Assembly (NCBI RefSeq): GCF_023073315.1
Contig: NZ_JADPJH010000002.1
Coordinates: 296,900 to 360,899 of the forward strand
Direction of reading: 5' to 3'
Length of the DNA: 64,000 nt
DNA from: Bradyrhizobium sp. 1
GTDB lineage: Bacteria; Pseudomonadota; Alphaproteobacteria; Rhizobiales; Xanthobacteraceae
Shown: positions 16,625 through 24,880 of the stretch, in pieces
How the letters are laid out: every line of letters begins with the position of its first letter
Numbering within the stretch: position 1 is the first letter of the stretch
Position numbers and translations under genes: made by a program
The notes under the pieces: generated by a model
What the model saw: only the letters and a program-made list of their open reading frames with translations
What the model was told of the DNA's origin: nothing
Databases searched by the model: none

Positions 16625-18118
16625 ATGATCAACCTTTCAAGCTTCATCGCCTTCCACGCCCGACGAACGCCGGAACGGCCCGCGCTGAAATACCGCGGCG
16701 AGCAGATTTCCTATGCCGTGTTCGACGCGCGCATCCGGCACGTGGCCGGCTGGCTCGCGGCGCAAGGCATCGGCGCCGGCGATGTCGTGGCCGTGCTGAT
16801 GAAGAACAGCGCGGCTTTCCTCGAACTCGTCTTCGCCACCAGCCATCTCGGCGCGGTGTTTTTGCCGATCAATTTTCGCCTGTCCCGCGACGAGGTCGGC
16901 TACATCGCCGGCAATGCCGGCGCGCGGCTGTTGATCGTCGATGAGGAACTGGCGCCGAACGCAGCCGGCGCGAAGAATGTTGTGCTGAACGAAGCCGCAC
17001 AGCAAAGCGTCACATGTCTCGCGGGCGACGCAGCGCCTGCACCGATGCACGTCCGCCAGCCATCCGACCTGATGCGGCTGATGTACACCTCGGGCACGAC
17101 CGACCGCCCCAAGGGCGTGATGCTCACCTACGATAATTTCTACTGGAAGTCGGCCGACCAGACCATCGCGCTCGGCCTTGGCGCCGACACGCGCCTTCTC
17201 GTCGTCGGCCCGCTCTACCACGTCGGCGCGCTCGATCTGCCCGGCATCGCCGTGCTCTGGCATGGCGGCTTGATCCGCATCGAGCGTAATTTCGAGCCGG
17301 AAGCCGCGCTCGCGGCCATCGCGGAGGACAAGCTCAACGCCGCCTGGTTCGCGCCCGTAATGACCACCGCGATGCTCACCTGCCCCACGCGCGACCGGTA
17401 CGACGTCTCCAGCCTGACATGGGCGATCGGCGGCGGCGAGAAGACGCCGGAGCTGCGCATCCGCGCCTTCTCGGACTATTTCCGCAATGCGCGCTATATC
17501 GACGCCTATGGTCTCACCGAGACCGTCGGCGGCGACACTTTCATGGAAGCCAGCCGCGAAATCGAAAAGATCGGCTCGACCGGCCGCGCCATCGCCCATG
17601 TCGAGATCGAAATCCGTGACGAAGATGGCAATGCGCTTCCGCCGAACGTCAACGGCGAGATCTGCCTGCGTGGTCCCAAAATCACGCGCGGCTATTGGAA
17701 GGATCCGGAGAAGACTGAAGCCTCCTTCTTCGGCGACTGGTTCCGCAGCGGCGACGTCGGCTATCTCGACGACGAGGGCTTCCTGTATCTCACCGACCGC
17801 AAGAAGGACATGATCATCTCCGGCGGCGAGAACATCGCCTCCTCCGAGGTCGAGCGTGTCATCTACGATTTGCCTGACGTGCGCGAGGTCGCGGTGATCG
17901 GCCTGCGCGACGCACGCTGGGGCGAGCGTCCCGTCGCCATCGTCGTGCTCGCCGAGGGCGCGACGCTGGAGCTCCCTGCCCTCACCGACCACTGCCGCGC
18001 CCGGCTGGCGAGTTTCAAGGTGCCGAAACAGCTGATCATCCGCGACAGCCTGCCCCGTAATCCGTCGGGAAAGATTCTCAAGCGCGTGCTGCGCGCCGAG
18101 CTGGAGACGTCTGAATGA
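16625..18118 (+). CDS. acyl-CoA synthetase (AMP-forming)
   Basis: A 497-residue ANL-superfamily enzyme. It has the P-loop-like MYTSGTTDRPKGVML, the YGLTET motif, the GEICLRGPKITRGYW segment, the hinge TDRKKDMIISGGENI and the catalytic lysine region NPSGKILKR. These enzymes activate carboxylates to acyl-CoA through acyl-AMP. The ATG at 16625 gives the usual N-terminus, although the only strong ribosome site (AGGAGG near 16586) is about 30 bases upstream; the ATG at 16568 lies inside the palindrome. It is the first gene of an operon with tetR and a Baeyer-Villiger monooxygenase. The acid activated is unknown, perhaps a product of aromatic ketone breakdown. Confidence 0.9.
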   Translation: MINLSSFIAFHARRTPERPALKYRGEQISYAVFDARIRHVAGWLAAQGIGAGDVVAVLMKNSAAFLELVFATSHLGAVFLPINFRLSRDEVGYIAGNAGARLLIVDEELAPNAAGAKNVVLNEAAQQSVTCLAGDAAPAPMHVRQPSDLMRLMYTSGTTDRPKGVMLTYDNFYWKSADQTIALGLGADTRLLVVGPLYHVGALDLPGIAVLWHGGLIRIERNFEPEAALAAIAEDKLNAAWFAPVMTTAMLTCPTRDRYDVSSLTWAIGGGEKTPELRIRAFSDYFRNARYIDAYGLTETVGGDTFMEASREIEKIGSTGRAIAHVEIEIRDEDGNALPPNVNGEICLRGPKITRGYWKDPEKTEASFFGDWFRSGDVGYLDDEGFLYLTDRKKDMIISGGENIASSEVERVIYDLPDVREVAVIGLRDARWGERPVAIVVLAEGATLELPALTDHCRARLASFKVPKQLIIRDSLPRNPSGKILKRVLRAELETSE

Positions 18119-18756
18119 CGCAAGCCAACGCCAAGATCACAAAGCTCAACCGCGTCGAGCGCAACGCCTGGACCAAGCAGAAGATCTTTGAGGCCGCGAC
18201 GAAAGTCGTCGGCAAGCATGGCTATGCCGAAGCCTCCGTCGCGCGCATCACCGAGGAGGCCGGCGTCGCGCAGGGCACCTTCTACAATCATTTCGAGAAC
18301 CGTCAGGAGCTGCTCGACCAGTTGCTGCCCAAGATCGGCCTCGACATGGTCGAGTTCATCCGTGCCCGCACCGGCGATGCGGATGCGGCGCGGCAGGAGA
18401 TCGCGCGCTTCTCGGCCTTCTTCGATTTCATCCGCGAGGTTCCGGAATTCCTGCGCATCCTCAACGAGGCCGAGTTCTTCGCACCCATCGGCTACCAGAA
18501 GCATCTCGACAACATCTCGGTCGCCTATGTCCGCATCTTGCGTCGCGCGCGAGGGTCAGGCGCGATCGAGGATTACAGCGACGAGGAATTCGAGGCCATC
18601 GTCCACATGCTGATGGGCTCGCGCGGCTATCTCAGCCGCCGCTACTCCTATTCGGCCGACGGTGTCACCGCAGTACCCGACCACGTCATCTCGGCCTATC
18701 GCAAGCTGATGACGCGCGGCCTCTTCAGTTCATCCGGAGATCAGGACACGCCATGA
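18115..18756 (+). CDS. TetR/AcrR family transcriptional regulator
   Basis: A 213-residue regulator with an N-terminal TetR helix-turn-helix (ATKVVGKHGYAEASVARI, then EEAGVAQGTFYNHFENRQEL). The ligand-binding C-terminal part has no recognised subfamily. It overlaps the acyl-CoA synthetase stop by 4 bases and the monooxygenase start by 4 bases, so all three are translationally coupled. It probably represses its own operon through the palindrome at 16561-16583 and responds to a pathway intermediate. Confidence 0.92.
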   Translation: MTQANAKITKLNRVERNAWTKQKIFEAATKVVGKHGYAEASVARITEEAGVAQGTFYNHFENRQELLDQLLPKIGLDMVEFIRARTGDADAARQEIARFSAFFDFIREVPEFLRILNEAEFFAPIGYQKHLDNISVAYVRILRRARGSGAIEDYSDEEFEAIVHMLMGSRGYLSRRYSYSADGVTAVPDHVISAYRKLMTRGLFSSSGDQDTP

Positions 18757-20663
18757 ACATCGCATCTCCACACAAGCCGTTCGATATCGCTTCCGCCATC
18801 GCCGAGGGCGACATCCGCTGTCTGCTGATGGTGCTCGTGCACATGACCGGCGACGAGAAATGGCTCGAACCGCCTTACCTGCCCAAGCGTGACATCCGCC
18901 TCATCCCGGATCCCGAAGCCGGGGTGCCTCGGGAGGTCCAGGATGAAATCCGCGCCGCGGTGGTCAAGCTGTTTGCCGACGGCATGCCCAAACCCGTGAT
19001 CACCGATCCCGGCGAGGGGCTGCTGCTCAGGATGATGCGCGCCTGCCTCGGCGAGAACGTCGCGCCGGAATACGCGCCCCTGATGCGCGAGGAGATGGGC
19101 TTTGTGCCGCGCGAGCCGCGCTGGACCAGGCGCCCCTCCGACGAGAAACTCGCCGATCAGCACGTGCTGATCGTCGGCGCCGGCGTCTGCGCCATCGCGC
19201 TCGGCGTGGCGCTCGGCCATCTCGGCATCCCCTACACCATCGTCGAGAAGAATGACGAGCTCGGCGGCACCTGGTGGATCAACCGCTATCCAGGCTGCGG
19301 GGTCGACACGCCGAACCATTCCTATTCCTATTCGTTCGGCTCGGGCAATGCATGGACGCGCTACTTCTGCCAGCGCGAGGAACTGCTTGGCTATCTGCTG
19401 AAGGTCGCAGACGAATACGGCATCCGCAAGCATCTGCGCGTCAATACCGAGCTCACCTCGTCGCGCTGGGACGACGGCAAGCGGCGCTGGATCTCCACGC
19501 TCAAGACTGAGAATGGCGAAGAGACCTTCGAGTCCACCGCGCTGGTCTCAGCCATCGGCCAGCTCAACGATCCCTCGCGCGCACATTTCAAGGGCGAGGA
19601 AGAGTTCAAGGGAACGATCCTGCATTCGGCAATGTGGTCCGGCGATATCGCACTCGACGGCAAGCATGTCGCCGTGATCGGCACTGGTGCGACGTCGATG
19701 CAGCTCGTGCCGGCGATCGCCGGCCGCGTCGCCTCGGTCACGGTCTATCAGCGCAGCGCGCAATGGGCGCGGCCGGTAAAGGGCTATGCCGATCCGATCA
19801 GCGAGGGCGCGCGCTGGCTGCTGGCACATCTGCCGTTCTATGTGCAGTGGTACCGCTTCAACATGTTCTGGCGCTACGGCGATGGCCTTCTACCCTTCCT
19901 GCGCAAGGACCCGACCTGGCCGCATCCGGCGCGCGCCGTCAACAAGGGCAACGACCGGCACCGCCAGGAGCTGACGGACTTCATCCACGCCGAGCTGAAG
20001 GACCGGCCGGACTTGATCGAGAAGTGCGTCCCGACCTATCCGCCCTATGGCAAGCGCATCCTGCTCGACAACAACTGGTTCAAGACATTGACGCGGGACA
20101 ATGTCGAGCTCGTCACCGACGCGATCGACCGTTTCGACGCGGGCGGCATCGTCACCGCCGACGGCGAGCACCGCCCCGCCGACATCATCGTCGTCGCCAC
20201 CGGCTTCAAGGTCACGGAGATGGCAGCGCGCCTCAATATCAGCGGCCGCGACGGCAAGGATTTGCGCGAGGCCTGGGCCAACGACAATCCGAAGGCGTTC
20301 CTCGGCCTCACCGTGCCGGATTTTCCCAACTTCTTCTGCATGCTTGGCCCCAACTCCGGTCCCGCGCATGGCGGCAGCGTGATCTTCCAGTCGGAATGCC
20401 AGAGCCGCTACATTTCCGCCTGCCTCGCCGGCATGATCGAGCAGGACGTCGCCGCGATCGATGTCCGCCCCGACGTGCTCGACGATTACGTCCGCAAGGT
20501 CGATGCCGAGCACGAGGGGATGATCTGGACCCATCCGGGCATGAGCACCTACTATCGTAACTCCAGCGGCCGCGTGTTTTCGGCGATGCCCTGGCGGTTC
20601 GTGGACTATTGGCGCATGACACACGATCCGGATCTGGGGCAGTATCGGCTGACGAAGGCGTAG
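18753..20663 (+). CDS. Baeyer-Villiger flavin monooxygenase, 4-hydroxyacetophenone monooxygenase-like
   Basis: A 636-residue FAD/NADPH monooxygenase. A roughly 130-residue N-terminal extension precedes the FAD site LIVGAGVCAIALG. It then shows GGTWWINRYPGCGVD, the Baeyer-Villiger fingerprint FKGTILHSAMW (FxGxxxHxxxW) and the NADP site IGTGATSMQL. The length and extension match 4-hydroxyacetophenone monooxygenase rather than cyclohexanone monooxygenases (about 540 residues). Such enzymes insert oxygen next to a ketone to give an ester. Aryl ketone use is inferred from architecture and the isomerase that follows; no esterase is adjacent. Confidence 0.88.
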   Translation: MNIASPHKPFDIASAIAEGDIRCLLMVLVHMTGDEKWLEPPYLPKRDIRLIPDPEAGVPREVQDEIRAAVVKLFADGMPKPVITDPGEGLLLRMMRACLGENVAPEYAPLMREEMGFVPREPRWTRRPSDEKLADQHVLIVGAGVCAIALGVALGHLGIPYTIVEKNDELGGTWWINRYPGCGVDTPNHSYSYSFGSGNAWTRYFCQREELLGYLLKVADEYGIRKHLRVNTELTSSRWDDGKRRWISTLKTENGEETFESTALVSAIGQLNDPSRAHFKGEEEFKGTILHSAMWSGDIALDGKHVAVIGTGATSMQLVPAIAGRVASVTVYQRSAQWARPVKGYADPISEGARWLLAHLPFYVQWYRFNMFWRYGDGLLPFLRKDPTWPHPARAVNKGNDRHRQELTDFIHAELKDRPDLIEKCVPTYPPYGKRILLDNNWFKTLTRDNVELVTDAIDRFDAGGIVTADGEHRPADIIVVATGFKVTEMAARLNISGRDGKDLREAWANDNPKAFLGLTVPDFPNFFCMLGPNSGPAHGGSVIFQSECQSRYISACLAGMIEQDVAAIDVRPDVLDDYVRKVDAEHEGMIWTHPGMSTYYRNSSGRVFSAMPWRFVDYWRMTHDPDLGQYRLTKA

Positions 20664-20697
20664 AGACCAGGCGTTGATCGCGCCACGACGACAGTGC

Positions 20698-20834
20698 ACC
20701 CTCTCCCCTTGCGGGAGAGGGTGGTTTCGCGAAGCGAAACCGGGTGAGGGGTTCTATCCCTACGAACGATAGCGCGGGTGGATAGAACCCCTCATCCGGC
20801 GCTTCGCGCCACCTTCTCCCGCAAGGGGGGAAGG
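20698..20834. repeat. intergenic palindromic repeat, copy B
   Basis: It opens with CCCTCTCCCCTTGCGGGAG and closes with the complementary CTCCCGCAAGGGG region near 20815-20830. GTTTCGCGAAGCGAAAC forms an inner hairpin, and TAGAACCCCTCATCCGGCG is nearly identical to copy A near 10089. It separates the monooxygenase and isomerase genes and may reduce read-through. Confidence 0.7.
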
Positions 20835-20855
20835 AAGGAAGAAAGGGAGCCCGCC

Positions 20856-21491
20856 ATGCCGAAGCCGCGCGTTCGCATCTACACGGACTACAAGAGCCCC
20901 TATGCATTCGTCGCCAACAAGCGCCTGTTCGCGCTCGAGGAGAGCCACGGCGTCGAGCTGGAATGGCTGCCTTATACACTCCGCGTCGCCGAGTTCATGG
21001 GCACGGTGGAGGAACGTACGCCGCATTTCTGGCGCAAGGTGCGCTACGCCTATATGGACGCGCGGCGCTATGCCAATGCGCAGGGGCTCGTCATGAAGGG
21101 GCCGCGACGGATTTACGACGCGTTCTATGCCAGCGCCGGGATGCTGTTCGCGCAGGCCCACGGCTTCTTCCGTCCGTACCACGACATGGTGTTCCGCAAG
21201 TTCTGGAGCCATGAGCTGGAGATCGACGATCTCGCGTCAATCTCCGATGTCGTTACGGCATGCGGCGGCTCAGCCAGCGAATTCGAGGCCTATGTCAACG
21301 GCCCTGCCCGCGCCGAGCACGACCGCATCATTGACGAGGCCGAAGCGCTCGGCGTGTTCGGTGTTCCGACCATGGTGTTCAACGGCGAGCTGTTCTGGGG
21401 CGGCGACCGCATCGAGATGCTGATCGAACGCATCGAGAATCCCGAAACGATCGAGGCCGCACTCGGCAGCCGTCATCGCAAGCCGGCGTAA
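20856..21491 (+). CDS. 2-hydroxychromene-2-carboxylate isomerase / DsbA-like protein
   Basis: A 211-residue thioredoxin-fold protein of the DSBA/NahD group. It starts VRIYTDYKSPYAFVANKRL, a family N-terminus where Ser rather than CxxC occupies the active site, and ends with the cis-proline region GVFGVPTMVFNGELFWGGD. NahD-type members are glutathione-dependent isomerases in naphthalene and other aromatic pathways. The start at 20856 follows AAGGGAG; in-frame sequence upstream belongs to repeat copy B. It lies downstream of the Baeyer-Villiger operon on the same strand. Confidence 0.85.
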   Translation: MPKPRVRIYTDYKSPYAFVANKRLFALEESHGVELEWLPYTLRVAEFMGTVEERTPHFWRKVRYAYMDARRYANAQGLVMKGPRRIYDAFYASAGMLFAQAHGFFRPYHDMVFRKFWSHELEIDDLASISDVVTACGGSASEFEAYVNGPARAEHDRIIDEAEALGVFGVPTMVFNGELFWGGDRIEMLIERIENPETIEAALGSRHRKPA

Positions 21492-21494
21492 ACG

Positions 21495-22610
21495 CTAAGC
21501 AGCGAGCCCGCTTCCCACCGGAGCAAAGTCCATTCCGAGGCTCTCGGCCACCGCCTTGTTGGTGATGCGGCCGCGATGCACGTTCAGCCCGTTGCGCAAG
21601 TGAGGATTTTCCAGCACCGCGGCAAAGCCCTTGCTCGCGAGCATCAATCCGAACGGCAGTGTCGCATTGTTCAGCGCCTGGCTTGACGTCACCGGCACCG
21701 CGCCCGGCATGTTGGCGACACAGTAATGCACGACGCCGTCGACTTCATACGTCGGTTCAGCGTGCGTGGTCGCATGCGAGGTCTCGAAGCAGCCGCCCTG
21801 GTCGATCGCGACATCGACCAGTACCGCACCCGGCCGCATCGATTTCAGCATCGCGCGCGTGACGAGCTTTGGCGCGCTCGCGCCCGGCACCAGCACCGCG
21901 CCGATCACGACGTCGGCGGCGAACACTTCTTCCTCGACCGACTCGATCGTCGAGAAGCGCGTGCGCACGCGGCCTGCAAAGAGATCGTCCAGTTCGCGCA
22001 GCCTGGGAAGAGAGCGGTCGATCACGGTGACTTCCGCGCCCAGCCCTGCGGCCATGCGCGCCGCCTGCGTTCCCACCACGCCGCCGCCGAGCACGACGAC
22101 CCGCGCCGGCTGCACGCCGGGCACGCCGCCGAGCAGCAATCCACGACCGCCGGCCGACCGCCTGAGCGCGGCGCCGGCGGCCTCGACGGCGAGGCGGCCG
22201 GCGACTTCGCTCATCGGCGCAAGCAGGGGGAGGTGACCGGCCGCGTCGGTGACGGTTTCATAGGCGATCGCAGTACAGCCGCAGGCGAGCAGGCCCTTGG
22301 CCTGTTCGGGATCAGGCGCAAGATGGAGATAGGTGAACAGGATCTGGCTTTCGCGGAGCTGGGCCCATTCGCTTACTTGCGGCTCCTTCACCTTCACGAT
22401 CATGTCGGACGTGGCAAAGATATCGCGCGCGCGCTCGGCAATCGCGGCCCCTGCCCGCCGATACACATCGTCGGACGCGCCGATGCCGCCGCCGGCGCCG
22501 GTCTCGACCGTCACCTGGTGCCCGGCCGCCACATATTCGCGGACGGCGCCCGGGGTGAGCCCGACGCGATATTCCTGCACCTTGATTTCCCTGGGCACAC
22601 CGACACGCAT
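21495..22610 (-). CDS. ald: alanine dehydrogenase
   Basis: A 371-residue enzyme, the usual length for Ald. It has the N-terminal signature [20 protein letters not shown], substrate residues in MIVKVKEPQ (Lys) and TYLHLAP (His), and the NAD site [17 protein letters not shown]. It interconverts L-alanine with pyruvate and ammonia using NAD. The start at 22610 is fixed by the conserved N-terminus; 70 further in-frame codons upstream cross the regulator gene and are not used. It is divergent from an Lrp/AsnC regulator, the standard arrangement for alanine-induced ald. Confidence 0.95.
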   Translation of the reverse strand: MRVGVPREIKVQEYRVGLTPGAVREYVAAGHQVTVETGAGGGIGASDDVYRRAGAAIAERARDIFATSDMIVKVKEPQVSEWAQLRESQILFTYLHLAPDPEQAKGLLACGCTAIAYETVTDAAGHLPLLAPMSEVAGRLAVEAAGAALRRSAGGRGLLLGGVPGVQPARVVVLGGGVVGTQAARMAAGLGAEVTVIDRSLPRLRELDDLFAGRVRTRFSTIESVEEEVFAADVVIGAVLVPGASAPKLVTRAMLKSMRPGAVLVDVAIDQGGCFETSHATTHAEPTYEVDGVVHYCVANMPGAVPVTSSQALNNATLPFGLMLASKGFAAVLENPHLRNGLNVHRGRITNKAVAESLGMDFAPVGSGLAA

Positions 22611-22727
22611 CCTCAAGCTCCTTCGCCAATACGTTGATTCTGCCGTTGATCGTAGCGAGAGGGCCGGTTTGGTTTCGTGCAAATATCCGCTAGTTTGATG
22701 GCGTCCGCGCCGGTTTCCGGCGCGGAA

Positions 22728-23234
22728 ATGCCATTTCACGCTGGAAACAAAACATTGGCCCTCGACCGGAAAGATCTCGCCATCCTCGCGGAACTCACCA
22801 CCAATGCGCGGGCCAGCCACACTGAGCTCGCCAACAAGGTCGGGCTGTCAAGCACCGCGCTGGCGCGGCGGCAGAAGGCGCTGGAGGACGACGGCTACAT
22901 CCAGGCCTACCAGGCTGCGCTCGATCTGACGCAGTTCGGCCTCACCACGACGGTGCTGGTGCGCATCGCGCTGGAGAGCCAGAGCGACGAGGCGCTGAAG
23001 GCGTTCGAGGCGGAGGTGGTGAAGTGCCCCTCCGTCGTGCGCTGCTTCCTGATGTCGGGCACCGACGATTACATCCTGATCGTGCTCGCTCGCGACATCC
23101 AGGATTTCGAACGCATCCACCGCACAGAGCTGTCGCGCCTGCCGCGCGTCGCGCGGGTGCAGTCGAGCTTCGCGCTGCGCGAGGTGGTCAACCGCGCGGT
23201 GCCGACGGTGGTGTTCGGCGAAGCGAAACGCTAG
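22728..23234 (+). CDS. Lrp/AsnC family regulator, probable activator of ald
   Basis: A protein of about 168 residues with the Lrp helix-turn-helix (LDRKDLAILAELTTNARASH; ELANKVGLSSTALARRQKAL) and a C-terminal ligand-binding RAM domain (VRCFLMSGTDDYILIVLARD). It is divergent from ald with a 117-base gap, so it probably controls ald in response to alanine. The start is uncertain: GTG 22677, ATG 22698 and ATG 22728 are all in frame, and 22728 gives the most typical N-terminus. Confidence 0.9.
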   Translation: MPFHAGNKTLALDRKDLAILAELTTNARASHTELANKVGLSSTALARRQKALEDDGYIQAYQAALDLTQFGLTTTVLVRIALESQSDEALKAFEAEVVKCPSVVRCFLMSGTDDYILIVLARDIQDFERIHRTELSRLPRVARVQSSFALREVVNRAVPTVVFGEAKR

Positions 23235-23368
23235 TCATTTCGGCCACGGACGTCGTTGGGAACAAAGCGGCCCACCGCCCGTTGGGCGCTATCGCCTGGC
23301 GGAACCTGCATGCGCGGCCGAAGCGCCTGAGGAAGCCCGGCTTTCGACAAGGCGTAGGGTGTTCCAAC

Positions 23369-23860
23369 ATGGCTCAAGCCTCACACCAGATGCCGGAGCG
23401 CATTCCGGTCAATCTCGTCGTCAATGGCACCAATCGCGACCTCGACCTCGCACCATGGACGACGCTGCTCGACGCCCTGCGCGATCATCTGGGCATGACC
23501 GGCACCAAGAAAGGCTGCGATCATGGTCAGTGCGGAGCCTGCACCGTGCTGGTCGACGGCCGGCGGGTCAATTCCTGCCTGACGCTCGCGGTCATGAAGG
23601 ATGGCGCCGAGATCACCACGATCGAAGGTCTTGCCGAGGATGCCACGCTGCACCCGCTGCAACAGGCTTTCATCGACCACGACGCTTTCCAGTGCGGCTA
23701 TTGTACGCCGGGCCAGATTTGTTCAGCGGCCGGCCTCTTGGCCGAAGGCCACGCCAAGGATGCCGACGAAATCCGGGAGCTGATGAGCGGAAATCTCTGC
23801 CGCTGCGGCGCCTATCCCAACATCGTCGCCGCCATCCAGCAGGCAATGGGCCGGCCATGA
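23369..23860 (+). CDS. aldehyde oxidoreductase 2Fe-2S subunit (PaoA/xanthine dehydrogenase small subunit type)
   Basis: A 163-residue iron-sulfur subunit. The plant-type [2Fe-2S] site CDHGQCGACTV and the second cluster motifs CGYCTPGQ and CRCGAYP are complete. It passes electrons from the molybdenum centre to FAD. There is no twin-arginine signal at the chosen start, unlike periplasmic E. coli PaoA, so the complex is probably cytoplasmic. It overlaps the next gene by 4 bases. Confidence 0.92.
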   Translation: MAQASHQMPERIPVNLVVNGTNRDLDLAPWTTLLDALRDHLGMTGTKKGCDHGQCGACTVLVDGRRVNSCLTLAVMKDGAEITTIEGLAEDATLHPLQQAFIDHDAFQCGYCTPGQICSAAGLLAEGHAKDADEIRELMSGNLCRCGAYPNIVAAIQQAMGRP

Positions 23861-24873
23861 ACAACTTTCACTATTCGCGCGCCGCCGACGTCGCCGATGC
23901 CATCCGCCTCCTCGCCGCCGATCCAGACGCCAAGCTGATTGCGGGCGGCACCAATCTGATTGACCTGATGAAGGAGAATGTCGAGCGTCCTTCCGGGCTG
24001 ATCGACATTTCCCGCCTGCCATTGCGCAAGCTCGAGGAGACGGCCGACGGGTCCTTGCGCATCGGTGCCTTGGTGCCCAACTCGGATCTCGCCTACCATC
24101 CGCTGATCGAGCAGCGCTATCCCCTGCTCGCCAGTGCGATCCTGGCCGGCGCCTCGGCGCAATTGCGCAACATGGCCTCCGTTGGCGGCAATCTGATGCA
24201 GAGGACGCGTTGCGCCTATTTCTATGACACGGCGACGCCCTGCAACAAACGAAATCCCGGCAGCGGCTGTTCGGCGATCGACGGCCTCAACCGCAACCAC
24301 GCGATCCTTGGCACAAGCCCGTCTTGCATCGCGACCAACCCGTCGGACATGAGCGTGGCGCTGGCCGCGCTCGGCGCGCTGGTGCACGTCGCCGGGCCGT
24401 CCGGCGAGCGCACCATCGCCCTGGCCGATTTCCATCGTCTGCCCGGCGACAAGCCGCATCTCGACACCAATCTCGGCACCGGCGAGATCATCATTGCGAT
24501 TGAACTGCCGCCGCTCGGCTTCGCCCAGAACTACAGCTATCTGAAGATCCGGGACCGGCTGTCTTATGCTTTTGCCCTGGTATCGGTCGCGGCCGCGCTC
24601 GAACTCGAGGGTAACGCAATCAGTCAGGCTCGCATCGCGCTCGGCGGCGTGGCACACAAGCCCTGGCGCAGCCTCGAAGCCGAAGCGGCGCTGCGCGGCC
24701 AGGCGGCAACAGCGGATCATTTTTCGCACGCTGCCGATCTGCTGCTGGCGGGCGCGACCGCACGCGCGCATAACGGCTTCAAGATCGAGCTGGCACGCCG
24801 TGCCATCGTGCGGACGCTGACGCAGGCTGCGAACGCCACACCACAATCGCAGGCTCACAAGAAGATCGCGTGA
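23857..24873 (+). CDS. aldehyde oxidoreductase FAD subunit (PaoB type)
   Basis: A 338-residue FAD-binding subunit of the xanthine dehydrogenase family, with the FAD site LIAGGTNLIDLMKENVE and SVGGNLMQRTRC. It contains a cysteine-rich insert RTRCAYFYDTATPCNKRNPG followed by GCSAIDG, as in PaoB-type subunits that carry an extra [4Fe-4S] cluster. Start and stop overlap or abut its neighbours (4-base overlap before; 7-base gap after), forming a three-subunit operon. Confidence 0.92.
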   Translation: MNNFHYSRAADVADAIRLLAADPDAKLIAGGTNLIDLMKENVERPSGLIDISRLPLRKLEETADGSLRIGALVPNSDLAYHPLIEQRYPLLASAILAGASAQLRNMASVGGNLMQRTRCAYFYDTATPCNKRNPGSGCSAIDGLNRNHAILGTSPSCIATNPSDMSVALAALGALVHVAGPSGERTIALADFHRLPGDKPHLDTNLGTGEIIIAIELPPLGFAQNYSYLKIRDRLSYAFALVSVAAALELEGNAISQARIALGGVAHKPWRSLEAEAALRGQAATADHFSHAADLLLAGATARAHNGFKIELARRAIVRTLTQAANATPQSQAHKKIA

Positions 24874-24880
24874 GGGACCG

